DNA from: Leptobrachium leishanense
Lineage: Eukaryota > Chordata > Amphibia > Anura > Megophryidae
Assembly: GCA_009667805.1 (NCBI GenBank)
Contig: CM019067.1
Location: forward strand, 158,367,049-158,431,048
Direction of reading: 5' to 3'
DNA length: 64,000 bases
A model generated the notes under the pieces. It was not told the DNA's origin. It was given only the letters and a program-made list of their open reading frames with translations, and did not search any database. The position numbers were made by a program, and so were the translations under genes. Numbering within the stretch: position 1 is the stretch's first letter; each line of letters begins with the position of its first letter. Below, one piece after another: positions 45,738 to 55,977 of this stretch.

Positions 45738-48356
45738 TTAGATGAATGAGGTAAAAGTGAAACCTTCGTTTAAACCATCAGGAGAGAGGGTACCGGCCGT
45801 ATATATCCAAAAGCTCTCTCTACAACGTAAATACAGGTTGTAGTTCTCTTTTCTTCGTTGTGGCTTAACTAGTTCAATACCACAGAAGCGCATCCTGGAG
45901 GTATCGCCGCTTTGGCCTTCGCGTACATGCCTAGCGATCGGTGTGTCCTGGCCTCGCACGGAGAGAAAATGCTCTCTTATCCTGTGTTTAAAGGGCCGAA
46001 ATGTTTTCCCCACATATTTTTTACCGCAACCACAAACAAGCATATAGACTAGTCCCGTGGAGTTACAGTTGAAAAATGATTTAGACTCAAATGATAGCTG
46101 TTCTTTGCTATCCTTAAAGGACCTTGAGTTTTTAAGTATAGATGCATAGCTCTTACACTTCCCACATGCATATGTACCTTTCAGGTTAGTTTGAAGCCAG
46201 TTGGTACGTGTAGGTTTCTTATGATAGTGACTAGGTACCAGCATATTTTCCAAGCTATTACAATGTCGAAAGGTGATCGAAGCATGTTCGCCAATGGCAT
46301 CCTTCAAGTGTGGATCGAGTATGAGAAGGGGCCAATATCTATCAAGGATTGTTCTAACATCGTGCCAGCCTTCATCGTAATTCCCAATACAGCGAGTGAG
46401 GGCTGCATCCTTTTTAACCTGATCCGTCAGGCGCATATCTCTAGTCAGACCGGAGGCTTTTTGATATGCCCTTTTTAAGACTCTATTTGGATAGCCCTTG
46501 GATCTAAAGTTTTGTTTCAGGGTCCATGCTTTCGACCTGAACTCCTCCTCCGTTGAGCAGATTCGGCGTAAACGCAAGTACTGTCCATAGGGTATACCTA
46601 TTTTGAGGGGCACCGATGGTAACTAGACCAGTCAAGTAAATTATTGGCGGCCGTCTGCTTTTTGAATAGTGTTGTCGATATTACATGATTAGGGCTAGCT
46701 GATATTGCCACATACTTTTTTGTATATCGCAGGTAAAGCGTAAGTTAAGCTGGTTACAGTTAGTGAACTCAACAAATTTTCTAAAGCTCTCTGCTGACGA
46801 ACGCCATATAATGAAAACGTCGTCGATATAGCTCAGCCAACAGACAATATTATCAAAGAATGGATTAGTATCTGGATTCAGAATTATCATTTTTTCCCAT
46901 ATTCCTAAGTAGATGTTGGCATAGGAGGGGCACATGTAGTGCCCATGTTACTGCCCTGGATTTGATGGTAAAACTTATTGTTGAATAGAAAATAATTATG
47001 GGTGAGTATAAATTCAAGTAAAGAGAAATCAATTGTGTCCTGTGAAAAAATCTCGGAAGATTCCAATGCAGACTTAACGGCCGCTATACCTGCCACATGC
47101 GGTATTGAACTGTACAATGCCTCTACGTCTAGGCTGCATAGCCTCATGTCATTTGTCAATTTACAGTCTTTTACAAGTTGTAGGAGTTGTTTGGTATCCC
47201 TCAAATATGATGGTTGTTTTACCACTATCCTCTGTAGTAAATGATCGATAAACTGGCTACAGTTCTGGGTCAGATTGTCTACCCCTGAAACGATAGGGCG
47301 TCCTGGAGGCTGATCTCTATTTTTGTGGATTTTAGGAAGTGCATAGAAAGTTGATAGTCGTGGTTGTTTAGTATTTAAAAAATCAAACTTGTCTCGAGAA
47401 ATCACCCCAGTTCTAGACCTCTTTCCAGAATCTTAGTGAGCTCATTGAGAAATTTATATGTTGGATCTCGAGGGAGGGTGGCATATATATCGCCATCGTC
47501 CAGAAGTCGTAACACCATATTTTCATATTGTTGGTTCGTCATCAACACAATGTTTCCCCCTTTGTCTGAGGGTTTAATGACTACTCCCTGTAGATCCTTA
47601 AATTGTTTAAGGGCTAACCTCTCACTTCTCGTGAGGTTATCACGATCTTTGTGATTTAATGTTTTTTTATTCAATTTCTCAATGTCACCACAGACTAATC
47701 TGCAAAAGAGATCAAGATTCTCATAGTTTTTTATGAAGGGAGTGAATGTTGACCTATTTTTTAAGCTTGAAAGGGAAGACGTCATTACTGAATTATCACT
47801 CTCCTCGAGTAACTGAACTAATGTCTCCAAACATTCAAACTCCCTGAGATTTAGTCCATGATTCTTTGCTTATTTTTCTTTTTTAATCATATGATACTTT
47901 CTTAATGCCAGTTTCCTTGTAAAAAGATGAATATCTTTTACCCAGTTTAAAGTATTGAGGTTAGACTTGGGTACAAAGGAGAGACCCTTATTGAAAATAC
48001 GTAATTGATTGTCTGTAAGGGCTACATTAGTAAGGTGGATGATTCTAAGGTCCGTGCCTAATACCTTCTCCTTCTGTACCTCCTTCCTCCTTTTTGGCCC
48101 CTTTTTTCCCGTTCCATTGATCTTATTGGAGGGGGGCCTCCTCTTCTAAAAAAGGAGACGAAAAGGAAACCCTTCTTCTAAGGATACCTCTAGGGAGAGT
48201 GTTACTATCAGTAGTGTCATTCTCAGGCTCTGATGAATCATACTCACTAGTAGTCGCTACATTTTCTATTTTATTCTTTTGGATGATCTTTCTGGGTCCA
48301 GGATTTTGTCTTTCTATCACCCTTGGGCATGTACATTGTTGATAGTTTATTGTCAA
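45738..48356 (-). pseudogene. PLE protein: N-terminal region, RT, GIY-YIG endonuclease
   Basis: The minus-strand pieces are 48356-48123, about 48110-47870 (LSFVPKSNLNTLNWVKDIH), 47830-47402, 47405-46905, 46935-46681 and 46613-45738. In order: a charged N-terminus, a KPSDKGGNIVLM motif, RT with STFYALPKIHK, GRPIVSG, CSLDVEALYSSIPH, QGSNMGTTCAPP and the catalytic WLSYIDDVFIIW. Then the C-terminal GIY-YIG endonuclease: LVYMLVCGCGKKYVGKT, with RIREHF, closing TLSPDGLNEGFTF. About five frameshifts break it. PLEs use the GIY-YIG nuclease and RT for target-primed copying. All motifs are recognisable; the element is inactive as it stands. Confidence 0.9.
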
Positions 48357-48633
48357 TCTGACTCGCCCTGCTCATAAGGAAACTTCTATTTGCATGTTCT
48401 AGTAATCAGCTGCTTTGTGAGCATTGAGAGAGATGCTAGGGAATTCGGCCAAAGTAATTGGCCCTTGCTAACCATGTGACATGAATGTGTGTTACTAGTC
48501 CGGTAAATTGTGGGATATTCTGCAAACTGGCACACCCGTGTCCTGTTCTATCTAATCTGAACAGCCTTGTTTCTGAACCAGCATGGGGTCTGCAGTCACT
48601 ACTTATATGAGAGAGGAAGAGGGGGCTACATCA

Positions 48634-48673
48634 CGCTCCTGACGAAGCCTAATGGCGAAACGTACGTTGAGCG
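48634..48673 (+). ncRNA. Hammerhead-like motif in the right PLE arm
   Basis: CGCTC (48634-48638), CTGACGA (48639-48645), A, GCC-TAAT-GGC (48647-48656), GAAA, short helix III in ACGTACGT, TT, GAGCG (48669-48673). CGCTC pairs perfectly with GAGCG. It is antisense to the PLE coding region. Confidence 0.65.
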
Positions 48674-50204
48674 CAGTATAATATTATGGGTGATGTACCC
48701 TTTTAGCAGACAACTTTCCTTTTCTTTCTGGTTTTCAAAATTAGTTTGTGGTCTCTGTTTGCCCACTGTGGGTTTATTTGGAGCTGCTGATGTTGCCTTT
48801 TTGGCTTTTTGACTGACTTGAATCTTTTGAAACTCTCACTGTTATTCACCTTGTGCAGTGCAACATTGTATTATATTGGCGATGATGGCTGCTGCTACAC
48901 TTCCTAACCAAATTTTCTGAATGCAATTGTAAACTTGGGTATTAAGCACCATTATTACTAGTTGTTATATGAGTAATTTGCATCATATCAGTGAAAACTA
49001 ATTGCCTTATTTAAAAGGAAGTATTTTTTTATTCATCTCCTGGCGAGCTGAACACGGTGTTTCTCCTTTATAATGAGCCTTATAAATATATAAAAACAAT
49101 CTATGCATCTTGTAATGAATCGTATTTACTTTGGCTATGTTATTCTAAAATCTTTCTAGTTTAGTGTTTATTGGGAACCTGAGGGAACTATTCCCTAAAC
49201 ATACGTAAATGTATTCAAACGCACTATGCTTTAAGTAATATATCTATAGGATACACCTGTAGTAGTATATATATATATAGGTATCCACTCCTTTAACTGT
49301 GGAGTCTTTACCACAGTAAATTATTTGCTGTGTTAGCCTGATTGAATACTAATCAATATAATTAATTATCCTTTTTTTGATGCATTATATATTACTGTTT
49401 ATTATGGTTGCTCTATCCAATCACATGGTTCTATATACTTCATTCTCTTCCCCCTTTTTTTGAGGCTTCAATATAAAAGTACTCTGTGTATGAATATTTA
49501 TTGCCTTAGGTTTATTTGGGTTTAGTCTGAGTTTATTAGCAACAGCTGACTGTTGCACTTCATTAGAATCATTTCAATACAAGTGTACATTGATTTATCT
49601 GCTCTTTATATTAGAATTTATCCAACTGATTCTTCTGGGACAGCAGTCCAGTACACTAGTCAAGATTTACATTGTATGACTTCTATTTAATTCAATTTCT
49701 GCATTTGCAGATACTTTACCATAGGGTCTTCTGGGACTCATAGAATGTCTTTCTTTTCTTTTTTTTTTGCATTCTGATACTCAAGCGTCATTTAATGTCT
49801 GCAATATAAGACCTATACTGACCTGATTGTGCTAGGGCTACTTTGCAGTAACTGGCTATTCTACAGACATTTTCTCGCCACTAGCCAGGTGAATGTTATG
49901 CTAGCAGTGATCCATTGATAATTATCAACAGTCAACAGCTTTTTTACAGTTTCCAACTCATCACCTATTATTCAACAATCTATGTGCATTTTTATATGTT
50001 TCTAATATATTGTTGTTGTAATTATTGTATTATTTGTGTTTTTCGGAATATCCGTATAATAAAAATTAAATATACTTTCAAATTCTAACCTATTTCCAGT
50101 TCTGAGAATGGTTTTTTCCACCTTGGAGCTTTTATGTTTATGTTGAAACTTATGCAGGCTTTGGATGAAAGTAACAACAGGTGCATTAAAATTGGACCTT
50201 TGTT

Positions 50205-50548
50205 GCCAGCTAGTGCCTTCACACCGTAACCCCTCTGAGGTATTGTGGAAGAGTGCAGGGGTGAACCCTGCAGTCAAATATTACAATGATATGAATTTGG
50301 TACACGCGTCAGTGCACCCAAATATTTGGCCTTTGGTGCCAGCTAGTGCCTTCACACTGTAACCCCTCTGAGGTATTGTGGAAGAGTGCAGGGGTGGACC
50401 CTGCAGTCAAATATTAAAATGATATGAATCTGGTACACGCGTCAGTGCACCCAAATATTGGGCCTTTGTTGCCAGCTAGTGCCTTCACACCGTAACCCCT
50501 CTGAGGTATTGTGGAAGAGTGCAGGGGTGGACCCTGTGCTCAAATATT
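50205..50548. repeat. 133-bp tandem repeat
   Basis: About 2.6 units; GCCAGCTAGTGCCTTCAC recurs at 50205, 50338 and 50471, exactly 133 bp apart. It lies within the hAT-type element. Confidence 0.93.
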
Positions 50549-50552
50549 ACTC

Positions 50553-50756
50553 CCTGATAGCTGGCAGTGCCAAGACACAGATTCAAATTTCCAGAAATCT
50601 GCTATAACTCACTGATACACCCTGATAGCTGGCAGTGCCAAGACACAGATTCAAATTCCCAGAACTCTGGTATAACTCAGTGATACATCCTGATAGCTGG
50701 CAGTGCCAAGACACAGGGTCAAATTCCCAGAACTCTGGTATAACTCAGTGATACAC
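50553..50756. repeat. 68-bp tandem repeat
   Basis: Three units; CCTGATAGCTGGCAGTGCC recurs at 50553, 50621 and 50689, exactly 68 bp apart. It directly follows the 133-bp array. Confidence 0.93.
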
Positions 50757-51838
50757 CCTGATATGCAACAATCTCCTCTCCTCTCTGATTCATTCCTGCA
50801 ACACACACGTTGGGGCTGCGGGGAAGCCTTATATAGTGTGCTGCGGGACTTAGCTCTGTGAGCCCATGATTGGGCAAAATTTGCCCAATCAGGACTCTGA
50901 GCCCCGATTGGCATAGTCTTGCACCTGACCTGTGGTCAGGTGCAAGGCTGTAGCCAATTACAAGCTTCAGGCCAGTGGAAAAGTGCATTGTGGTCCATTG
51001 TGGTACATTGTGGGCGAACACTTTGCGAACACGCGGAAATGTTCGCTGTTCGTCAAACGGGCAATGTTTGATGCAAACTCATGTTTGCATCGAACCGCCA
51101 GCCCATCCCTAATTGTAAGTTCCCACAAAAATAGGGCCAACAATTCCTCCTGTATCTGTTGTTGAAATATTGACTTGCCTTTAGGATGTATTGTAGATTT
51201 TTATTGTCTCTACCCATTGTTACTTTTTTTACAGCACTGCAGAATGTGATGGTGCTTAATAAATACAGTAGAAAATAATACTATATCTAAAAACATTTCA
51301 TTATGTGTCTGTTGATTGACTTGTTAATGAAATATAAGCAGATACAATGTATTTCTGGCTATGAGAGACATTTTAATAAATACATGGGATGTGGCAGACC
51401 AAGCTGCTTGCGTGTGGCTGGTGATGTTATGTGGTGACAGTTTGTTTATTTTATTTATTTATAAATTATTTTACCAGGAAGGATACATTGAGATTTCTCT
51501 CGTTTTCAAGTATTTCCTCGGTTCAAGAACATTGAATTTTTACAGTAGGTAAAGAAATACAAAGTAATAAATGCAAGATATTAAAAACAAAACACAAATA
51601 TACAGATTAATACAGAAAATTAAAATGTAAGAAATATACTCACTATGTTATGTGTTTACAGGTGCATTCAGTATTGAGGTATGTTAATAGGGGGCTCTTA
51701 AGTGACTTTAGACTGGGGGAAGATGTGTCTGGGAGGTTATTCCATAATTGTGGTGCTGCTCTGTAGGAAAATGAGGATCTAGCTACTTTCCTTTTGTATT
51801 ATGGTATTGCAAGTAAGGTGCTGGTCCTGGATCGGAGG

Positions 51839-52417
51839 TGTCACGGTTCCTGGATCCCACCACGCAGTACTTAACGCCCAACACTCCACAGAGCCCAAAA
51901 GCTACCAACAGACTAGCCGTGAAGAATCCCTAACTGTCTGGTCCTTAGAATTGGCCAGGTAAACTAGCTAGACAGAAAAGGGTTAAGCAAAAGACAATGT
52001 TGCAATACAAAACCAGGTTAGCAACACGGGGGGTAGTCAGATGAGCCAGAATCAGGAATACAGAGTATAGAATAGTCAAATGGAATAGCCGGGTCAATAT
52101 CAGTGCAGTAACGTAGTTCAAGAAAATAGTCTAGGGCAACAGAAGGCAGAATAGTCAGAAAACAAGGTCAATAACAGGTTAAATCACAATAGAATTCAGG
52201 TACAAGGAGCTCAGGTATGGATAACCACGATCTGGCACTGCTGAGAAGTAACTGAGGGTTTTTAAAGACCTTCACCAGACCGCGCCCCCCACTCAAGCCG
52301 CACCGCATGCAGCCACCTCCCTGCCTGTCTCCATTTAAACCGGGTGTTGGTCAGCGAGCAGCATCAGACATGCTGCCCTCAAGCACACAGGAGAGGCTGG
52401 AAGCCCCCAACGTTACA
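51839..52417. mobile_element. Solo LTR, 579 bp, with perfect 5-bp TSD
   Basis: It begins TGTCACGG and ends CGTTACA, flanked by GGAGG on both sides (51834-51838, 52418-52422). The interior is AGTCAG/AGG-rich, like 40092-40648. TG..CA ends and a 5-bp duplication indicate an LTR retrotransposon, with only the LTR left after recombination. Confidence 0.85.
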
Positions 52418-52459
52418 GGAGGTTATAGGATGAGGGAACTGCTAGGGTAAGCAGCCTAT

Positions 52460-52699
52460 TCAGGTAGGGTGGTAGCTTCCCAGAAAAGCTCTTAAACACC
52501 AGTTGAAAAGGTGAAGGGTGCGTTTACATTCCAGCGACGGACAGTTTAGCTCTTTTAACATGTCACAATGATGGGTCGTGTAGTTACATTGTAGCACAAA
52601 GTGGCAGAATGAGTTATAAAATGTAGTAAGTTTATGATTGTGCATTTGTGGAGTAGCTGTATACACTACATCTCCGTATTCAATGACCGGCAGAAGCAT
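52460..52699 (-). pseudogene. LINE ORF2 C-terminal remnant
   Basis: The minus-strand 79-codon frame reads LLPVIEYGDVVYTATP, then TTFYNSFCHFVLQCNY, THHCDMLKELNCPSLECKR and LFNWCLRAFLGS. This pattern (PVIEYGDVVY.., THHC, PSL..R) is the C-terminal region of a fish/amphibian LINE ORF2. I cannot place it surely in one clade. RT and endonuclease are missing. The 3' UTR follows to about 51440, broken by the solo LTR. Confidence 0.6.
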
Positions 52700-53084
52700 T
52701 TGTTGAAGCTGAAGCTCCAGGCTAAGGAGCTCACAATGCTCTTCCCTATGGCACGGTTAAGGCTTTAAAGGCCGATACATCGTCTTATCATTATCCATAC
52801 TCTAATAAAGATCCATGTACACAACACCAGGAGTGCCTCTCATTTTCCTGGTGTAGTGTACATTACACTACACTACACCAGGAGTGCCTCTCATTTTCCT
52901 GGATAATGCTCTTCCCTGGCAGGAGTCTGCCTGCGTGGCGTGGTCGTGTGACTTGATGAATGGTGGCTGTGTTTGCCCTTTGTCTAGGTTTGCCCTTTGC
53001 TTGCTGATGTTCTCTGCTGTTAGTTAATTGAGATTCTGCTGCACCATGATTGGCTGGTTTCAGGTGCCTGCCTACCTAAAGGGA

Positions 53085-53510
53085 CCACACACTGCAACAC
53101 GTCCCTCTGCAAACTGTGCCAACATATATTTGACAGCAAAAATGCCAGGCACAACAACACCATTTACAACATCAAGGGCTCTTACTCCTGCACGTCTGCC
53201 AAAATGATCCAATGTATGGCCTTAAAAAAAAGCTGCTGTAGTGGTGAAACTGGCCTTAAACTGAATCTCAGGTTGAAACTGCTCAGACAATCCGTCAGGA
53301 ACCAATGAGGAAAATAAATATTGTACCCCAGTGGGACATCACTTTAATCTGACAGGCCACTGTCCACAAACTCAGGATTAAAGTCCTGAAAGGAAATTGA
53401 AAGAACGTAGGACATTCAAAATAAAAATGATCACGTATTTTTATACTATAAAGGGGGGACTAAATACAGACTATAGCTTTTTAACTCACTACCACAATGT
53501 CATGCAACAT
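53085..53510 (+). pseudogene. PLE GIY-YIG region remnant
   Basis: Plus-strand frames read CNTSLCKLCQHIF, then NNTIYNIKGSYSCTSAKMI, a degraded segment with GETGLKLNLR, and finally ERRTFKIKMITYF and GLNTDYSFLTHY near 53480. This is the order found in the C-terminus of Penelope-like proteins: zinc-binding cysteines, beta-strand with Y-x-C, GIY-YIG helix with G-E-T-G, and a closing E-x-x-F-I-x-L..GLN. Several stops and shifts are present. The RT is absent. It differs in sequence from the PLE at 45738, so it is a different family. Confidence 0.65.
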
Positions 53511-53628
53511 TCAGCATTGTCCTGGTATTGTGTGGTATTTCTCCTTTTCTACTGGTTTTTTGAAGTTGTGTCATTGACTTCTTCGTTTTCAGACACCATC
53601 ATCAGATGCACATCATGATGCTTATCTC

Positions 53629-55018
53629 CAGGGGCGGACTGACCACTCGGTTCATTCGGGCCCCATCCGAAGGCCCGTGCATGGCGGGGGGCCCGGTCCC
53701 CCCCGCCGCTACACATGCAGTTATATCCAGGGCCGCTACAGTGGTGAGGTAGTGAAGATGATTGGAGACCTAGCAGCTGCAAGCCCAGCAGCTTTGTTTA
53801 GAAATACGGAGCCACAGGAGCTTGCTTGTAATAGAGCTGGCACGTTGCAGTTTGAGTGTACACTGCTAAGCTGCTCTACAGGAGTCTTCCCTGCCCCCAA
53901 ACGTCACTCAGTGTGACCACCTGAATCTGGGGAGAGCGGCACACATGATCTTGTGTGCACCAGGAAGGCGGAGAGGCAGATCCAGCTGAGCTAACTGTAG
54001 GCTGGCTTCAGGTCCTGTGGCCTCCTGCAATCACAAGCAGCCCCTGAGCCCTGCTTCTGGACCCAAGCCAGCCAGACATCCAATTAACCAGAGTAAGCTC
54101 AGCGCAAGGGGTATTTAAGTGTGTTTGAGGGCAGAGGGGACAGGGTCATTCTGAGTGTATGATCAGTGTGGGTGGTCATTGTCTATATGTGATTGTGGGG
54201 GAATCAGTGTGTGTGTGTGAGGGGGGTCCTTGTCTATATGAGAGTGTGGGGGAGATCAGTGTGTGTGAGGGGGGATCATTGTGTGTATGAGGGGGGAGCA
54301 TTGTGTATATGTGAGTGTGGGGGAATCATTGTGTGAGGGGGGTCCTTGTCTATATGTGAGTGTGGGGGAATCAGTGTGTGTTTGAGGGGGGACATTGTGT
54401 ATATGTGAGTGTGGGGGAATCAATGTGTGTGGGGGGGTCATTGTGTGTGTGTGTGGGGGTCCTTGTCTATATGTAAGTATGGGGGAATCATTTGGTGTGT
54501 GAGTGTGGGGGAATCATTGTGTGAGTGGGGGAATCATTGTGTGAGTGTGGGATAATCATTGTGTGTGTGCATGGGGGGGATAATTGTGTGTGTGGGGGGT
54601 CATTGTGTGTTTGTGGGGGGATCATTGTTTGTGGGGGGATCAGTGTGTGTGTGTGAGGGGGTCCTTTTCTATATGTGAGTGTGGGGGAATCATTTGTGTG
54701 TGTGTGTGGGGATCACTGTGTGTATGAGGGGGTCATTGTGTATATGTGAGTGTGGGGATCATCGTGTGTGTCATTGTCTATGTGTGAGTGAGGGGGGTCA
54801 TTGTGTTTTGTGGTGAGGTCCTGGAGACAGTTTTAGATGTACCATTGTATGTGACTGGGGGGGCATGTTTGTATTTGAGTGTGTGTGCAGTCATTATATG
54901 TGTGGACAGTCATTGTGTGTGGGGGGTGTCAATGTGGCCTGTCTGGGCATGGCACAAGGTGGGGGGGGCTATGATCTCTTATTGCCCGGGGGCCCTTCTA
55001 GTTGTCAGTCCGTCTCCA
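53629..55018. mobile_element. hAT element (non-autonomous) with GT-rich minisatellite
   Basis: The left end CAGGGGCGGACTGACC and right end GTCAGTCCGTCTCCA are imperfect inverted copies. The 8-bp duplication CTTATCTC is perfect (53621-53628, 55019-55026). The interior at about 54140-54950 is a degenerate GTGTGTGAGGGGGTCATTG array. No transposase. Confidence 0.9.
54140..54950. repeat. GT/GGGG-rich minisatellite
   Basis: Degenerate repeats of the type TATATGTGAGTGTGGGGGAA and TCATTGTGTGTG, varying in length. The GGGGG runs recur at regular spacing on the plus strand. Confidence 0.85.
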
Positions 55019-55175
55019 CTTATCTCTGTTGTTTTATGGGCCTATGATCTGCCCCTGTATACCCTTCTCGACCATACTATTCCATAATTAGTATTTACAA
55101 CACCCATTCTAACCCCCCCTTCTGTTGGCTCATTATAGTTCTATTCTATTATTTTGCTCAGTATAGTTTCCAGAC

Positions 55176-55215
55176 CTGAAGAAGACAGTTATACTCTCGA
55201 AAGCTTGTCTATGAA
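55176..55215 (+). ncRNA. Degenerate hammerhead-like motif
   Basis: CTGAAGA, an AGAC..TCT stem-like segment, then CGAAAGCTTGTC. The order matches a hammerhead, but helix III does not form well. It is in the 3' part of the PLE remnant. Confidence 0.35.
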
Positions 55216-55265
55216 ATTAATCGTTATTTCAATAAAAAAGGTAACACTATGTACTTCTATACTCT

Positions 55266-55827
55266 GGTGATTTGTGTTACATATACATCACACTCAGAAG
55301 CTTCTGCACTCAAGGAATCACATGCCGATACCCAGTGCTCAGCCTAGTGTAATATCCAAGTATTGCCAACACTCCAGGGGTTTCTAAATCAAGCAATTAA
55401 TGTTGTATACATAATCAATGGTACAGCTTTGAGTCATTAGCTTTGAACAGATAAATATAGACCAAGGGCTGAAATGTTGATTAGACTACAAATCATATTG
55501 AATGATTTGGAAAACCTTGGAGTACTGGCCATAAGTGGATTGGCTCAATGGACAATGTACAGATAATTAGGGATGATCCATTCAGACTCCTAGAAACTTT
55601 ATGACAAATTCTTCAGAATTATTCTTCATGTCGGATAAAGTTCACATTGGGCTTTGATCATATGGATATGAGATTTGTTTTTGAGCTTTTTATGCTAAAT
55701 CCTTCAGGTTAAGATAATGTTTGGAAAAAATATTATTTCTTATTTATAGTACTGTGGTGTTTCAACGTCCCCTTTGATCTCTAAGGTTTCTAAAACATAT
55801 AATAGTTATATGGCACTGTGAACAATA
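55266..55827. other. Unique AT-rich sequence
   Basis: No feature was recognised. Confidence 0.45.
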
Positions 55828-55977
55828 TATTCACTGTCCAGCCACTATATTAGGTACACCTGGTCAATTGTTTGTTAATGCAAATTGCTAATCATCCAAT
55901 CACATGGCAGCATCTCAATGCATTTAGACATCTAGATGAGGTGAAGATGACTTGCTGAAGTTCAAACTGAGCATCAG

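Larger units (their letters stand above)
42761..50138 (-). mobile_element. Penelope-like element with about 1.8-kb inverted arms
   Basis: The left arm (42761 to about 45322) and right arm (about 48302-50138) are inverted copies: AACATAAAAGCTCCAAGG / CCTTGGAGCTTTTATGTT at the outer edges and GACAAAATCCTGG / CCAGGATTTTGTC at the inner edges. Between them is a minus-strand RT plus GIY-YIG coding region. A TATG at each outer junction may be a short target duplication. The left arm alone carries a TTAA MITE. Inverted terminal repeats are common in PLEs. Confidence 0.9.
41694..51111. mobile_element. hAT-type element carrying nested insertions
   Basis: The ends are TAGGGATGGGC and GCCCATCCCTA. The flanking 8-bp duplication ATTGTAAG (41686-41693, 51112-51119) is perfect. 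Its own sequence is only about 1.6 kb (41694-42274, 42717-42760, 50139-51111); the rest is a Harbinger MITE and a PLE. The left end has repeated TTCGAA/CGAACA motifs; the right part has two tandem arrays. No hAT transposase is visible, so it is non-autonomous. Confidence 0.9.
39712..51275 (+). mobile_element. L2 LINE 3' part, split by three insertions
   Basis: The recognisable pieces are 39712-40091, 40649-40714, 41452-41693 and 51112-51275. They code for decayed L2 C-terminal sequence (LDYCKKRLSGLP; later LPRT..SSNTSSF and a FLPLNKTF-like end), then the L2 3' UTR and GCACTGCAGAATGTGATGGT near 51232, with an A-rich tail. The inserted elements are a solo LTR, a GCGCAAA MITE and the hAT-type element 41694-51111. 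Confidence 0.8.
51440..52702 (-). mobile_element. LINE 3' part with TAAA-type tail, split by a solo LTR
   Basis: The minus-strand 3' end is at about 51440 (TAAATAAATAAAATAAAC complement). The 3' UTR (GAAAACGAGAGAAATCTCAATGTATC complement) is shared with solo 3' ends at 14478 and 23734 and with the SINE tails. A C-terminal coding remnant lies at 52460-52699. The clade is not certain. Confidence 0.7.
52930..55265 (+). mobile_element. PLE remnant split by a hAT element
   Basis: The coding remnant 53085-53510 and the 3' part (53510-53628 and 55027-55265) carry a decayed hammerhead-like stretch at 55176-55215. The hAT element 53629-55018 lies in between. 5' parts are missing. Confidence 0.6.

Noticed and set aside
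53677..53916. 79-codon frame near the left end of the hAT at 53629
   Set aside because: It has no transposase or other family motif and lies in GC-rich terminal sequence.
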